8,842 nucleotides of DNA from JBFXEO01 sp050180015 (GCA_050180015.1 JBFXEO010000121.1:1-8842); one strand, 5' to 3'. Shown: positions 1-7,004, numbered from the stretch's first letter. Numbers and translations: made by a program. The notes: generated by a model not told the origin, from the letters alone.

Positions 1-1
1 G

Positions 2-610
2 CTGGTTGCCAAAATTAGCAGTGGCGGCAATTTAGCTTGGCGCAAAGAGTTACCATCGGGGTCGTTTGACAAGCGCGAGATGAGGAGCAACATCAAGCTC
101 AACTCCGAGGGAAATATCCTTGTTCTTGGACGAAGCCCACTAACATCGGGTTCTACCAACGTAATGCTGCTCAAGTATTCCCCGTCCGGCGAGTTACTGT
201 GGCAAAAAAACTTTAAGCACCTTGAGAACCGGAACGATGCACCGATGTCGATGGTGCTGGATGGATCGGGACACATTTTTGCCAATGCCACATCAACCAG
301 CACCAGCTACTACCCCGAAATGACCACCGTAATGTTTACCAGCGGAGAACCTTCTGCTGTTAATACCAGTACCTATAGGCAGCTTGGCATATACCCCAAT
401 CCGGCTAGTAACAGGGCGTGGGTTAACATTGACCATGTCGGTAGGGCAACCTTGCAGGTTTACAGTATAGATGGAAAGCTAGTATTCTCCGATGTAATGG
501 AAAACCAACCCTATGAGATGTTGTTGGAAGGCTTTCAGCGTGGACTTTACATTGTGAAAGTAACTTCTGAAAGCGTTAGCGCATCTTCTTTACTTTTGCT
601 GGAGCATTAG
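2..610 (+). CDS. 3' part of a T9SS-secreted beta-repeat protein with C-terminal sorting domain (5' end outside window)
   Basis: The reading frame is open from base 2, so the gene begins upstream; 202 C-terminal residues are visible. The segment starting LVAKISSGGNLAWRKEL and the later VMLLKYSPSGELLWQKNF are two copies of a repeat seen in SBBP or delta-60-type beta-propeller surface proteins (K-x-S-x-x-G-x-L-x-W-x-K). From about nt 383 the sequence becomes a type A Por secretion sorting domain: LGIYPNPASN at its start, then LQVYSIDGKLV and GLYIVKV, ending at LLLLEH. In known family members this domain directs a protein carrying an N-terminal signal peptide through the outer membrane by type IX secretion and is then removed, leaving the product on the surface or released. 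The substrate or binding role of the repeat portion cannot be told from this fragment. The gene converges on the RDD gene at 947-1549. Confidence 0.85.
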   Translation: MVAKISSGGNLAWRKELPSGSFDKREMRSNIKLNSEGNILVLGRSPLTSGSTNVMLLKYSPSGELLWQKNFKHLENRNDAPMSMVLDGSGHIFANATSTSTSYYPEMTTVMFTSGEPSAVNTSTYRQLGIYPNPASNRAWVNIDHVGRATLQVYSIDGKLVFSDVMENQPYEMLLEGFQRGLYIVKVTSESVSASSLLLLEH

Positions 611-817
611 CTCAAAACGGATACCTCCCTTTTACAAATTCTGGAAGCGCAACATTTAATGTCGTTCTATACATACTCTGTCAGGGATTACATTGCAAAA
701 ATTAACGGGCAACGGTAAAGCCAACCCCCTTTTTCGATGCCATTTTGATAAACCATGATACGACGGTACACTTCCAAAGCCCCCTGCTAGGTCAGTATTT
801 CAATTCGAAGAGAACAA

Positions 818-843
818 GTGGAACCGGTAACTGCCGATTCCAC
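818..843. terminator. hairpin between convergent genes
   Basis: GTGGAA (818-823) pairs with TTCCAC (838-843). After one C/A mismatch, CGG (825-827) pairs with CCG (834-836), leaving a six-base loop. Read on the minus strand the stem is followed by TTGTTCT, a weak U-rich tail, so it may terminate the RDD transcript. On the plus strand there is no T-run. Confidence 0.35.
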
Positions 844-852
844 AATAAATTA

Positions 853-893
853 GAGATAAACAGTACCTAAAATTCAAACGTTTTGTTTATCTC
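853..893. terminator. 10-bp perfect inverted repeat, possible bidirectional terminator
   Basis: GAGATAAACA (853-862) is the exact reverse complement of TGTTTATCTC (884-893), with 21 bases between. It lies about 50 bases beyond the stop codon of the minus-strand RDD gene. The long loop and the lack of a clean T-run make the terminator role tentative. Confidence 0.35.
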
Positions 894-946
894 GGGGGGA
901 AACGGATTATTTCGGGATATTGTTAGAGCGGGATGAACCATAGGGT

Positions 947-1549
947 TTACCTTGAATCGTTTACGGTTACTACGCTGGTTTTCGAAAACCTGTCATGCCA
1001 TCCGGGCTGAGTGCCCAAGAACGAGAGAGGCTCAAATGGAATAAACCTACAAACAGATCGCAGTAAAATTCTGCCCAAGGTCGGGGCGTTACCGTTCTCA
1101 TCAACAACTTTTGTTTGGGTGATATACTTTGCGGGAGTTCGTCCGGTTGTAAATTCAAATGTGGTGAAATAAATGATTCCGACTATGAATCCAAGTAGGT
1201 ATGAAATAAGTTTATTGTCAGTGTTCAGCATTTCCAAAGTATTGGGTGCAACAATGGCCAGTATAATTCCCATGAAATACCCAGACAAAACGCCAAAAAT
1301 CAGCAGGAAAATCTGGTCAAGCAAATAATTCGAAAATCGTTGGGCCTGGCTAGCTGCATTTAGCACTGTAAGTTTACTATGCCTGTTTTCCTCCAACTTC
1401 TCCTTTAAGATTTGGTCTTCCTCGTAGTAAGCGCAACTTCCGTCAAAATCGGCGACTCTGTCGGTTAAATTGCAAATAGTTCCAATCTTAGGATCAAACT
1501 TTTGGTTTTTGCAAACTTTACAAAATTCCAGCTGCTCGTCGCGTGTCAT
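947..1549 (-). CDS. RDD family membrane protein with N-terminal cysteine cluster
   Basis: This 200-residue protein has two parts. Residues 10-39 carry four cysteines (C10, C13, C26, C39) in a CKVCKNQKFDPK...C...DFDGSC pattern, followed by an acidic YYEED; this looks like a small metal-binding knuckle and recurs at the start of membrane proteins in this phylum. Residues 71-191 match the RDD domain: R71 and D78 open the first membrane helix (about 76-100), a second helix spans about 114-131, then come TTGRTPAK (134-141), the amphipathic GRILLRSVCRFIPFEPLSFL and the closing GWHDRFSKT. RDD proteins are poorly characterised; some are linked to ion or solute transport, and no substrate can be assigned here. 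The ATG has no Shine-Dalgarno sequence but an AT-rich leader, as is usual in Bacteroidota. The gene starts 46 bases after the alkyltransferase gene on the same strand and may be cotranscribed with it, although a -7 element lies between. Confidence 0.85.
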   Translation of the reverse strand: MTRDEQLEFCKVCKNQKFDPKIGTICNLTDRVADFDGSCAYYEEDQILKEKLEENRHSKLTVLNAASQAQRFSNYLLDQIFLLIFGVLSGYFMGIILAIVAPNTLEMLNTDNKLISYLLGFIVGIIYFTTFEFTTGRTPAKYITQTKVVDENGNAPTLGRILLRSVCRFIPFEPLSFLGTQPGWHDRFSKTSVVTVNDSR

Positions 1550-1590
1550 AAAAACAATTGATTATTAATGAGCTTAAGGTAAGAGTTCTG

Positions 1591-1598
1591 CAAAATTA
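1591..1598 (-). promoter_or_regulatory. possible -7 promoter element for the RDD gene
   Basis: Read on the minus strand the bases are TAATTTTG, matching the Bacteroidota -7 consensus TAnnTTTG. A TTTG at 1625-1622 lies 23 bases upstream, at the edge of the usual spacing for the -33 element. Transcription would begin roughly 35 bases before the RDD start codon. The element overlaps the stop codon of the alkyltransferase gene. Confidence 0.4.
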
Positions 1599-2144
1599 AC
1601 CAAAAAGTTTCAACTGCTCGGCAAATTGTACAGGGTTTTCCAGCCTGAGTAATTTTTGTTTTACATCAATACCGCCGGCGTAACCAACGAGCTCCTTGTT
1701 GTTTCCAACAATTCTGTGGCAAGGAATAATTATTGAAATAGCGTTTGCCCCGTTTGCTGCGGCAACAGCCCTTACCGCTTGTGGATTATTTAGTTTTTTT
1801 GATAAGCCTAAGTACGATTCGGTTTTTCCGTACGGAATTTTCATCAGCTCATTCCAGGTGCTTTTCTGGAACGACGTTCCGACTAAAAGTAGCGGAATGC
1901 TAAATGCCGTTCTCCGGCGCAGGAGGTAGTCATTCAGCTGATCCATCGTTTCGCCAATCAAATCCGTTTTCTTTTCTTCAAAATCAGCATTCAAGCCCTC
2001 CCGAATTCTGTTGTCAATGGTTTGCCGCATGCCCCTGTGCTTCCAGTCACAAAGGCAGAGCTGGTTGTTGTAATCGCCAAGTATTAAATCACCGTAGGGT
2101 GTTTGAAAGGGTTGAATACAGACGTTCATAAACCTGTTGCCCAT
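1596..2144 (-). CDS. ogt: methylated-DNA--[protein]-cysteine S-methyltransferase (O6-alkylguanine-DNA alkyltransferase)
   Basis: The protein repairs O6-alkylguanine (and O4-alkylthymine) in DNA by moving the alkyl group irreversibly onto its own cysteine. The active-site motif IPCHRIVG is present with the acceptor C142 and its partner H143. The preceding helix-turn-helix is recognisable from IPYGKTESY (103-111), and AVRAVAAANGAN (123-134) contains the arginine finger R125 that takes the place of the flipped base. GYAGGIDVKQKLLRLE (154-169) is the usual C-terminal signature. Residues 7-80 form the less conserved N-terminal domain, starting PFQTPYGDLILG. At 182 residues it matches the Ogt/MGMT class; no Ada-type zinc or AraC domain is fused. 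A second in-frame ATG at 2129 (M6) is an equally possible start. It is divergent from gltX, with 72 bases between the start codons, and just upstream of the RDD gene on the same strand. Confidence 0.93.
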   Translation of the reverse strand: MGNRFMNVCIQPFQTPYGDLILGDYNNQLCLCDWKHRGMRQTIDNRIREGLNADFEEKKTDLIGETMDQLNDYLLRRRTAFSIPLLLVGTSFQKSTWNELMKIPYGKTESYLGLSKKLNNPQAVRAVAAANGANAISIIIPCHRIVGNNKELVGYAGGIDVKQKLLRLENPVQFAEQLKLFG

Positions 2145-2154
2145 TTTGTTTTCT

Positions 2155-2162
2155 CAAAGGTA
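2155..2162 (-). promoter_or_regulatory. -7 promoter element for ogt
   Basis: The minus strand reads TACCTTTG, a match to TAnnTTTG, ending 10 bases before the ATG at 2144. Transcription would then start very close to the first ATG, which makes a leaderless message, or use of the ATG at 2129, plausible. No good -33 TTTG is present at the expected distance. Confidence 0.4.
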
Positions 2163-2188
2163 AAATATTTTCGGTGCTTAAAAAAGCG

Positions 2189-2196
2189 TAAATTTG
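2189..2196 (+). promoter_or_regulatory. -7 promoter element for gltX
   Basis: TAAATTTG matches the TAnnTTTG consensus exactly and ends 20 bases before the preferred gltX start at 2217. About 18 bases upstream lies ATTTTC (2166-2171), a poor -33 element. Its position supports the start at 2217 and rules against the upstream in-frame ATG at 2103. Confidence 0.5.
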
Positions 2197-2216
2197 CACC
2201 TCAAATTAACAGAACA

Positions 2217-3746
2217 ATGGATAATCGCAGAGTAAGAGTAAGATTTGCCCCAAGCCCTACCGGGCCATTACATATTGGCGGTGTAAGAACAGCCCTGTTC
2301 AACTATTTTTTTGCCCGCAAGCATGGCGGTGATTTTATTTTGAGAATTGAAGACACCGACTCGCAGCGCTTTGTTCCGGGAGCCGAGGATTACATTAACG
2401 AGAGTTTGCGCTGGTGCGGAATCAAAATTGACGAAGGGGTACACGAGGGTGGGCCTCATGCACCGTACCGTCAAAGTGAGCGGAAGGCAATTTATAAGCA
2501 GTACGCCGACAGGTTGGTGGAAAACGGGAACGCTTACTATGCGTTTGATAAATCGGAGGCTCTGGACAAACTCCGTTCCGACGCCGAGGCAAAAGGTGAG
2601 GCTTTTACCTATAATTTTGCCATTCGTGAGCAAATGGACACTTCGCTTACTCTTTCTGAGAAAGAAGTAAAACAGCGCATTGCTAGCGGCGAACAATGGG
2701 TAATTCGTTTTAAAATGCCCGAAAACGAAGAGGTTGTAATGCATGATTTGATTCGGGGCGAGGTGCATGTTAACACTTCAACACTCGATGATAAAGTGCT
2801 TTTTAAAAGTAGCGATATGCTGCCAACATACCATTTGGCGAATGTTACCGACGACTTTTTGATGGAAATTTCGCATGTCATACGCGGAGAGGAATGGTTG
2901 CCATCGTTACCCTTGCATGTTTTGCTTTACCGTGCTTTTGGATGGGAGGATCAAATGCCAAATTTTGCGCACCTTCCCTTGTTGCTTAAGCCAACAGGAA
3001 ATGGCAAGTTGAGCAAACGCGACGGCGATAAAATGGGGTTTCCTGTTTTTCCGTTACTTTGGAAATCGGGTGAGGGTGAAATCTCACGGGGATACCGCGA
3101 GGATGGATATTTTCCTGAAGCTTTCGTAAACCTATTGGCGTTACTGGGTTGGAATCCGGGAACCGATCAGGAGTTGTTCTCCGTGGACCAGTTAATTAAA
3201 TCGTTCAGCATTGAGCGAGTAAACAAATCGGGTGCACGCTTCGATCCGGAAAAGGCAAAATGGTTCAACCACCAGTACTTAATCCGTAAAAGCGATTCCG
3301 AAATAGCCAACTTATTTCAACCAATACTAGAGCAGTACAATTTCGATGTTCCTACAGATAAATTGATTAGAATTGTGGGATTGGTAAAGGAACGTGTAAA
3401 TTTTGTTCAGGAAATTTGGGAACAAACCAACTTCTTCTTTGAGCGTCCGTTGGCATACGATCAGCAAACTGTTGCCAAGTTCTGGAAGGAAGATACTGCT
3501 GCAATAATGAATGAGGCGGCAGAAGTTATAAATGCAGTCAGGCCTTGGGAAACACAGAGCATAGAGCGTTCACTTAAGGAATTTATAAATGCCAAAGGTT
3601 ACGGAATGGGCAAGGTGATGAATGCCATTAGGCTGAGCCTTGTGGGGGCATCAAAAGGTCCCGGAGTTGCTGATATCTGCGAAGTTCTTGGTAAAGACGA
3701 AACCATTCAGCGAATCATGCAGGCATTGACAATTCTGGGGAAATAG
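2217..3746 (+). CDS. gltX: glutamate--tRNA ligase (glutamyl-tRNA synthetase)
   Basis: This enzyme charges tRNA-Glu with glutamate using ATP in the cytoplasm; it is a class I synthetase. The 509-residue protein begins MDNRRVRVRFAPSPTGPLHI, with the HIGH-type motif HIGG at 19-22 and the KMSKS-type loop KLSKR at 264-268. Glutamate-pocket features such as FILRIEDTD (40-48) and DMLPTYHLANVTDD (200-213) are present. After KLSKRDGDKMG comes FPVFPLLWKSGEGEISRGY, an insertion characteristic of Bacteroidota enzymes. The C-terminal half (about 330-509) is the helical anticodon-binding region. The frame stays open upstream to an ATG at 2103, but that would add 38 residues running through the promoter region and into the divergent ogt gene. 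The ATG at 2217, preceded by AACAGAACA and a -7 box, gives the standard N-terminus. The gene appears monocistronic. Confidence 0.97.
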   Translation: MDNRRVRVRFAPSPTGPLHIGGVRTALFNYFFARKHGGDFILRIEDTDSQRFVPGAEDYINESLRWCGIKIDEGVHEGGPHAPYRQSERKAIYKQYADRLVENGNAYYAFDKSEALDKLRSDAEAKGEAFTYNFAIREQMDTSLTLSEKEVKQRIASGEQWVIRFKMPENEEVVMHDLIRGEVHVNTSTLDDKVLFKSSDMLPTYHLANVTDDFLMEISHVIRGEEWLPSLPLHVLLYRAFGWEDQMPNFAHLPLLLKPTGNGKLSKRDGDKMGFPVFPLLWKSGEGEISRGYREDGYFPEAFVNLLALLGWNPGTDQELFSVDQLIKSFSIERVNKSGARFDPEKAKWFNHQYLIRKSDSEIANLFQPILEQYNFDVPTDKLIRIVGLVKERVNFVQEIWEQTNFFFERPLAYDQQTVAKFWKEDTAAIMNEAAEVINAVRPWETQSIERSLKEFINAKGYGMGKVMNAIRLSLVGASKGPGVADICEVLGKDETIQRIMQALTILGK

Positions 3747-3877
3747 TATAATTTCTCAAAAATTTAACGTACGAATAAACTTTTTCGTCGATTTGATGTT
3801 TATGTAATTCGATAATTAATTAGAATGATACGGAACCAAAATATAGCATGTTGTACCTGTTGCTGTCAAGCTTATTG

Positions 3878-3970
3878 GCCGCAAGGGGAATTGCTGTATG
3901 ATAAACCATTCTGGTAATAGTTTACAAAATAGCATAGCACAAACCCCTTCGGCAACCCGAAGGGTTTTTT
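3878..3970 (+). promoter_or_regulatory. possible antiterminator/terminator leader upstream of cysE
   Basis: GCCG (3878-3881) and AAGGGG (3883-3888), with C3882 bulged, can pair with CCCCTTCGGC (3944-3953). That segment is also the 5' arm of the intrinsic terminator at 3945-3964, so the two structures exclude each other. This is the layout of a transcription attenuator. No ligand-binding fold, leader peptide rich in Cys or Ser codons, or promoter could be recognised, so the region may equally be just the gltX 3' untranslated region. Confidence 0.3.
3945..3970 (+). terminator. intrinsic (Rho-independent) terminator
   Basis: CCCTTCGG (3945-3952) and CCGAAGGG (3957-3964) form a perfect 8-bp GC-rich stem with a CAAC loop, followed directly by six Ts (3965-3970). 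It lies about 200 bases after gltX and 26 bases before the preferred cysE start. It either ends the gltX transcript or terminates a cysE leader. Its presence inside the longest cysE frame shows that the in-frame ATG at 3898 is not the real start. Confidence 0.8.
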
Positions 3971-3996
3971 ATTACAATCAAATTAAACTTTGTTTT

Positions 3997-4776
3997 ATGA
4001 TACGGAGAATTTGGGGAGGAAAAAATCACATCAGTAAAGCCGATGTTGAACAATTTACCGATGTTGTATTACAGCATATATTCCCCGGCATGATGGGAGA
4101 CCGCAAATCTACCGTTAGCGCCAAAAGGGTTTACCGAGCTTTGAAAAGGCTGCTTAGCAAAAACGACGGTCAAAATCAAATTGCCATACAATCAATTGCG
4201 GAGCAATTCGTTTACGAATTGCCCACATTACGCAAAAACCTTACTAATGATGCAACTTTTATTGCACAAAACGATCCTGCGGCAAGTAGTGTAAATGAGG
4301 TAATTATAACCTATCCGGGTTTTTTTGCTATTTGCGTTTATCGGCTGGCACATTTGCTGGCTGTAGATGGCGTTACGCTTATTCCGCGTGTTATGACCGA
4401 GTATGCACACTCCAAAACGGGAATCGATATTCATCCCAAAGCAACAATCGGGCACTCATTTTTTATCGATCATGGAACGGGAATAGTAATTGGTGAAACG
4501 GCTGTAGTTGGTAGCCATGTTAAGCTTTATCAGGGTGTTACAATAGGCGCATTGAGCGTAAGTAAGGAGTGCGCTCAAACCAAACGGCATCCTACCATAG
4601 AGGATAACGTTGTGATTTACGCCGGGAGTACAATTCTTGGCGGTAAAACCGTGATTGGGCACAATAGCATTATTGGTGGAAATGTTTGGCTAACAGAAAG
4701 CGTTGCACCAAACTCATTGGTTTACCACGAAAGCAAAGCGGTGGTTCGTGAAAGAGAGATTGCAAGCAAACCCTAA
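3997..4776 (+). CDS. cysE: serine O-acetyltransferase
   Basis: The enzyme acetylates L-serine with acetyl-CoA to O-acetylserine, the first committed step of cysteine synthesis. From the ATG at 3997 the protein has 259 residues. Residues 1-125 form the helical N-terminal domain (LQHIFPGMMGD at 25-35; YPGFFAICVYRLAHLL at 106-121). The left-handed beta-helix of hexapeptide repeats follows from GIDIHPKATIG (142-152), with FFIDHGTGIVIGETAVVG (155-172). D144 and H159 correspond to the catalytic Asp-His pair of E. coli CysE. The chain ends after HNSIIGGNVWLTESVAPNSLV. The frame is open back to 3898, but the intrinsic terminator at 3945-3970 lies in that stretch. TAAACTTTG at 3984-3992 is one base longer than a -7 consensus and would give a nearly leaderless mRNA. 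A GGGGAGG at 4013-4019 is purine-rich but has no start codon at a suitable distance. No cysK lies next to it in this window. Confidence 0.93.
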   Translation: MIRRIWGGKNHISKADVEQFTDVVLQHIFPGMMGDRKSTVSAKRVYRALKRLLSKNDGQNQIAIQSIAEQFVYELPTLRKNLTNDATFIAQNDPAASSVNEVIITYPGFFAICVYRLAHLLAVDGVTLIPRVMTEYAHSKTGIDIHPKATIGHSFFIDHGTGIVIGETAVVGSHVKLYQGVTIGALSVSKECAQTKRHPTIEDNVVIYAGSTILGGKTVIGHNSIIGGNVWLTESVAPNSLVYHESKAVVREREIASKP

Positions 4777-5347
4777 ATATTGATAATTGTCACTAGCACA
4801 AAAAAGTTATTTGATATCGTTTTGCCGGTATGAGTAGTTTGGTATTTCAAAGTTAATCAGTATCAATTTACAATAAACATAATTAAAAACACTGATCTAC
4901 CGAATTATTTATACTGGCTGTTAGCAACTGGGCATTCTTGTCAGTATTTTGTTTACCAATTATTTATATCAATTTTTTTGTCTTTTTTAATACTTACTCG
5001 CCTATCAACGAAGCACAATTTATTTTGTTTTTTGTGTTGGACTCATGGGGCTTGGTCTAGGCAGTCTAGCCTCTTATTAGTTTATTTGATGCTTCTTAGA
5101 GTTTGAGATTACATTCTAAGCCAAGTGTAAAACTCACTCATGTAATCACCAATATTGGTGATTACAGCATTCTCCCACATCACAATCTAAGTTACAGTCA
5201 AATACATTTGAATTTATTTAAAAGTGTGAATGATGTAACTAATACACAAAGTTATGTAATGGTTTCTTTGATTTATAGCCTAACCTTTGTAACGTGAAAT
5301 TTTATTCACCACTGTATTGCCAGCTGCAACAACTAATATTTAAAGTC
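4777..5347. other. long AT-rich intergenic region with a perfect palindrome
   Basis: About 570 bases between cysE and the csbD pseudogene hold no gene I can support. The only open frame (5103-5297, from TTG) has no recognisable similarity and runs through the palindrome at 5141-5166. No tRNA or clear terminator was seen after cysE. The strong AT-richness from about 4777 onwards marks a change from the preceding genes. Confidence 0.6.
5141..5166. repeat. perfect 26-bp palindrome, operator-like
   Basis: The half TGTAATCACCAAT (5141-5153) is followed with no spacer by its exact reverse complement (5154-5166). A further GATTACA half-site at 5107-5113 repeats the outer arm. There is no T-run after it, so it does not look like a terminator. 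A dimeric regulator's binding site is the simplest reading. It lies 182 bases upstream of the csbD pseudogene. Confidence 0.6.
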
Positions 5348-5531
5348 ATGAACAAAACTGAACTAAAAGGGAACTGGAATGAGCAAAAAGGTAAACTCAA
5401 ACAGAAATTTGCATTTCTTACTGAAAACGACCTAGTTTGAAGAAGGTAAAGAAGAGGAAATGTATGGCAAACTGCAAATCAAGTTGGGCAAAACCAAAGA
5501 AGAATTGCACAAAATTATTAGTGGACTTTAG
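5348..5531 (+). pseudogene. CsbD family stress protein, frameshifted
   Basis: The first frame gives MNKTELKGNWNEQKGKLKQK...LTENDLV and stops at TGA 5438-5440, after 30 residues. From 5436 the other frame continues the family pattern exactly: FEEGKEEEMYGKLQIKLGKTK followed by EELHKIISGL and a TAG at 5529-5531. The joined product of about 61 residues is the normal CsbD length and keeps its hallmark K-G-N-W-N-E and L-G-K-T-K-E-E. One extra base, or two missing bases, near 5433-5436 explains the break. CsbD proteins are small, hydrophilic general-stress proteins of unknown biochemical action. The decay may be recent, since both halves are otherwise well preserved. A sequencing error is also possible. 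The next gene begins 54 bases downstream. Confidence 0.8.
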
Positions 5532-5585
5532 CCCCCCTTTATCTAACAATTAGGTGGAACCAAACCATTATAAATATTGAAAATA

Positions 5586-6344
5586 ATGAAAAGAACAGAA
5601 GGCAAAGTTGTAATAGTAACGGGTGGCGCATTAGGAATCGGACGCGAAACGTGTCTTTTATTGGCAAAGGAAGGTGCAAAAGTCGCCGTTACCGACATTC
5701 TTGACGATAAAGGCCGGGAGTTGATTAAAGAAATCATCCAATCAGGAGGAGTGGCAAAGTTTTGGCATCTTGATGTATCAGACGAAAAAGAAGTTGAAAA
5801 AGTGTACAATGAAGTCGTTAAAGAATTTGGGAAACTTGATGCGACCGTAAATAATGCAGGAATTGCAGGTGCGGATAAGCCAACTCATGAATTAACCGAG
5901 AAAGAGTGGGATACTGTCATGAGTGTGAACGTTAAAGGAGTCTTTTTCTGTACCAAATATGCAATTCCTCATATGAAAAAAACAGGTAGCGGAAGCATAA
6001 TAAATCTTTCTTCAATATATGGCTTAATTGGTGCCGGAGATATTCCACCGTATCATGCATCTAAAGGTGCAGTAAGGTTGATGTCTAAAAATGACGCGTT
6101 AATATATGCAAAAGATAATATAAGAGTGAACTCTGTACATCCGGGATTTATTTGGACCCCCCTGGTAGAAAAGTTGGGTAAAAATGATAGCGGTTTCCGA
6201 AAACATCTTGATGGCCTGCATCCAATCGGACACGTTGGTGAAGCAATAGATATTGCCTATGGAATACTTTATCTGGTATCCGACGAATCGAAGTTTGTTA
6301 CTGGGAGTGAATTAGTTATTGATGGAGGGTACACCTGCAAATAA
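5586..6344 (+). CDS. SDR family NAD-dependent oxidoreductase
   Basis: A classical short-chain dehydrogenase/reductase of 252 residues. The nucleotide-binding motif VTGGALGIG is at 11-19; D37 at the end of the second strand (VAVTD) suggests NAD(H) rather than NADP(H). NNAG is at 89-92 and N115 lies in the MSVNVKG helix. The catalytic S143 (NLSSIYG), Y156 and K160 (YHASK) follow, and HPGFIWTP (185-192) and the closing ELVIDGGYTCK are standard. The overall pattern resembles the glucose 1-dehydrogenase or cyclohexanol/cyclopentanol dehydrogenase annotation group, but substrate cannot be read from sequence. The ATG at 5586, with AAAATA before it, gives the usual KRTEGKVVIVTGG start; a TTG two codons further upstream is less likely. 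It sits downstream of the csbD pseudogene on the same strand, among stress-type genes. Confidence 0.92.
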   Translation: MKRTEGKVVIVTGGALGIGRETCLLLAKEGAKVAVTDILDDKGRELIKEIIQSGGVAKFWHLDVSDEKEVEKVYNEVVKEFGKLDATVNNAGIAGADKPTHELTEKEWDTVMSVNVKGVFFCTKYAIPHMKKTGSGSIINLSSIYGLIGAGDIPPYHASKGAVRLMSKNDALIYAKDNIRVNSVHPGFIWTPLVEKLGKNDSGFRKHLDGLHPIGHVGEAIDIAYGILYLVSDESKFVTGSELVIDGGYTCK

Positions 6345-6542
6345 CTTACGGCAGCATCCAACATACCCAAGCCTGGCCAGGACCATCGATTTAACTGAGT
6401 ATTCTATGTGAAAATATTATGGCTCAGACAAGTGGGTATTTCGAAATTCATGGCCAACCCATCTTTAGAGAACCGAAAATTCCCGCTATTGGCTATTCCA
6501 AGAGACATACATTAAACTATAAACTAAATAAAATTCAAAACA

Positions 6543-7004
6543 ATGAAAAATTCAATTTTATTCCTTGCGAGCATTTTTTTACTGACTGTAACAATACTTT
6601 CCGGTTGCCAATCATCGGCCACAAAAGTGGAAAATGCAGAAGATAAAGTACAGGAAGCCAAAAAAGATTTGGCAGATTCTAAAGCTGATTTGTACCAAGC
6701 CAGACAGGATTCTATCAGTGACTATCAACAATTCAAAAAAGAAGCTGAAATGAAAATCATCGCTCAAGAGAAAAATATTGCTGACTTCAAGGCTAGAATA
6801 GCAAAAGAGAAAAAGGAAGTTAGAGATAATTACGAAAAGAAGTTGGTTGTGTTGGAGGCTAAAAACAGCGAGTTAAAAAAGAAACTAGCGGACTATAAAG
6901 ATGATAGCCAAAACAAATGGATTTCTTTTAAAAATGAGTTTAACCATGATATGGATGAACTGGGTAGAGCGTTTAAAGATTTAACGGTTGAAAACGTAAA
7001 ATAA
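6543..7004 (+). CDS. coiled-coil lipoprotein, possible stress-response protein
   Basis: This 153-residue protein starts with a lipoprotein signal peptide: MKNS, a hydrophobic stretch (5-18) and the lipobox LSGC with C22 as the lipidated residue. The mature part is almost entirely charged helix with heptad-like spacing (about 26-118), including EDKVQEAKKDLADSKADLYQ and EKKLVVLEAKNSELKKKLAD. The end, NKWISFKNEFNHDMDELGRA then FKDLTV, is the most family-like portion. It resembles small proteins annotated in Bacteroidota as sll1863-type stress response proteins, though I name that family from memory and only tentatively. It probably sits in a membrane facing the periplasm; no enzymatic motif is present. 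The next gene follows after 30 bases, so the two are probably cotranscribed. Confidence 0.8.
   Translation: MKNSILFLASIFLLTVTILSGCQSSATKVENAEDKVQEAKKDLADSKADLYQARQDSISDYQQFKKEAEMKIIAQEKNIADFKARIAKEKKEVRDNYEKKLVVLEAKNSELKKKLADYKDDSQNKWISFKNEFNHDMDELGRAFKDLTVENVK

Larger units (their letters stand above)
611..946. other. convergent intergenic region, no gene seen
   Basis: This 336-base spacer separates two converging genes. I found no open frame of useful length and no RNA gene. It holds two inverted repeats (818-843 and 853-893), listed separately, that could end transcription from either side. Confidence 0.6.

Noticed and set aside
2103..2216. N-terminal extension of gltX from an upstream in-frame ATG
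   Set aside because: It overlaps the divergent ogt gene and the promoter region, and the family's N-terminus matches a start at 2217.
2268..2881. Two long minus-strand open frames inside gltX
   Set aside because: They are antisense to a certain gene and have no recognisable domains.
3898..3996. N-terminal extension of cysE, or a leader peptide
   Set aside because: The stretch contains a clear intrinsic terminator, has no stop before cysE, and lacks runs of Cys or Ser codons expected of an attenuation peptide.
5103..5297. 64-codon open frame starting at TTG
   Set aside because: No recognisable similarity, a rare start codon, and it runs through the perfect palindrome in an AT-rich spacer.
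6372..6381. 10-bp palindrome CCTGGCCAGG after the SDR gene
   Set aside because: Too short to stand out, and no T-run or partner site is nearby.
6419..6646. 75-codon open frame overlapping the lipoprotein start
   Set aside because: It overlaps the well-supported lipoprotein signal peptide in another frame and has no family resemblance.
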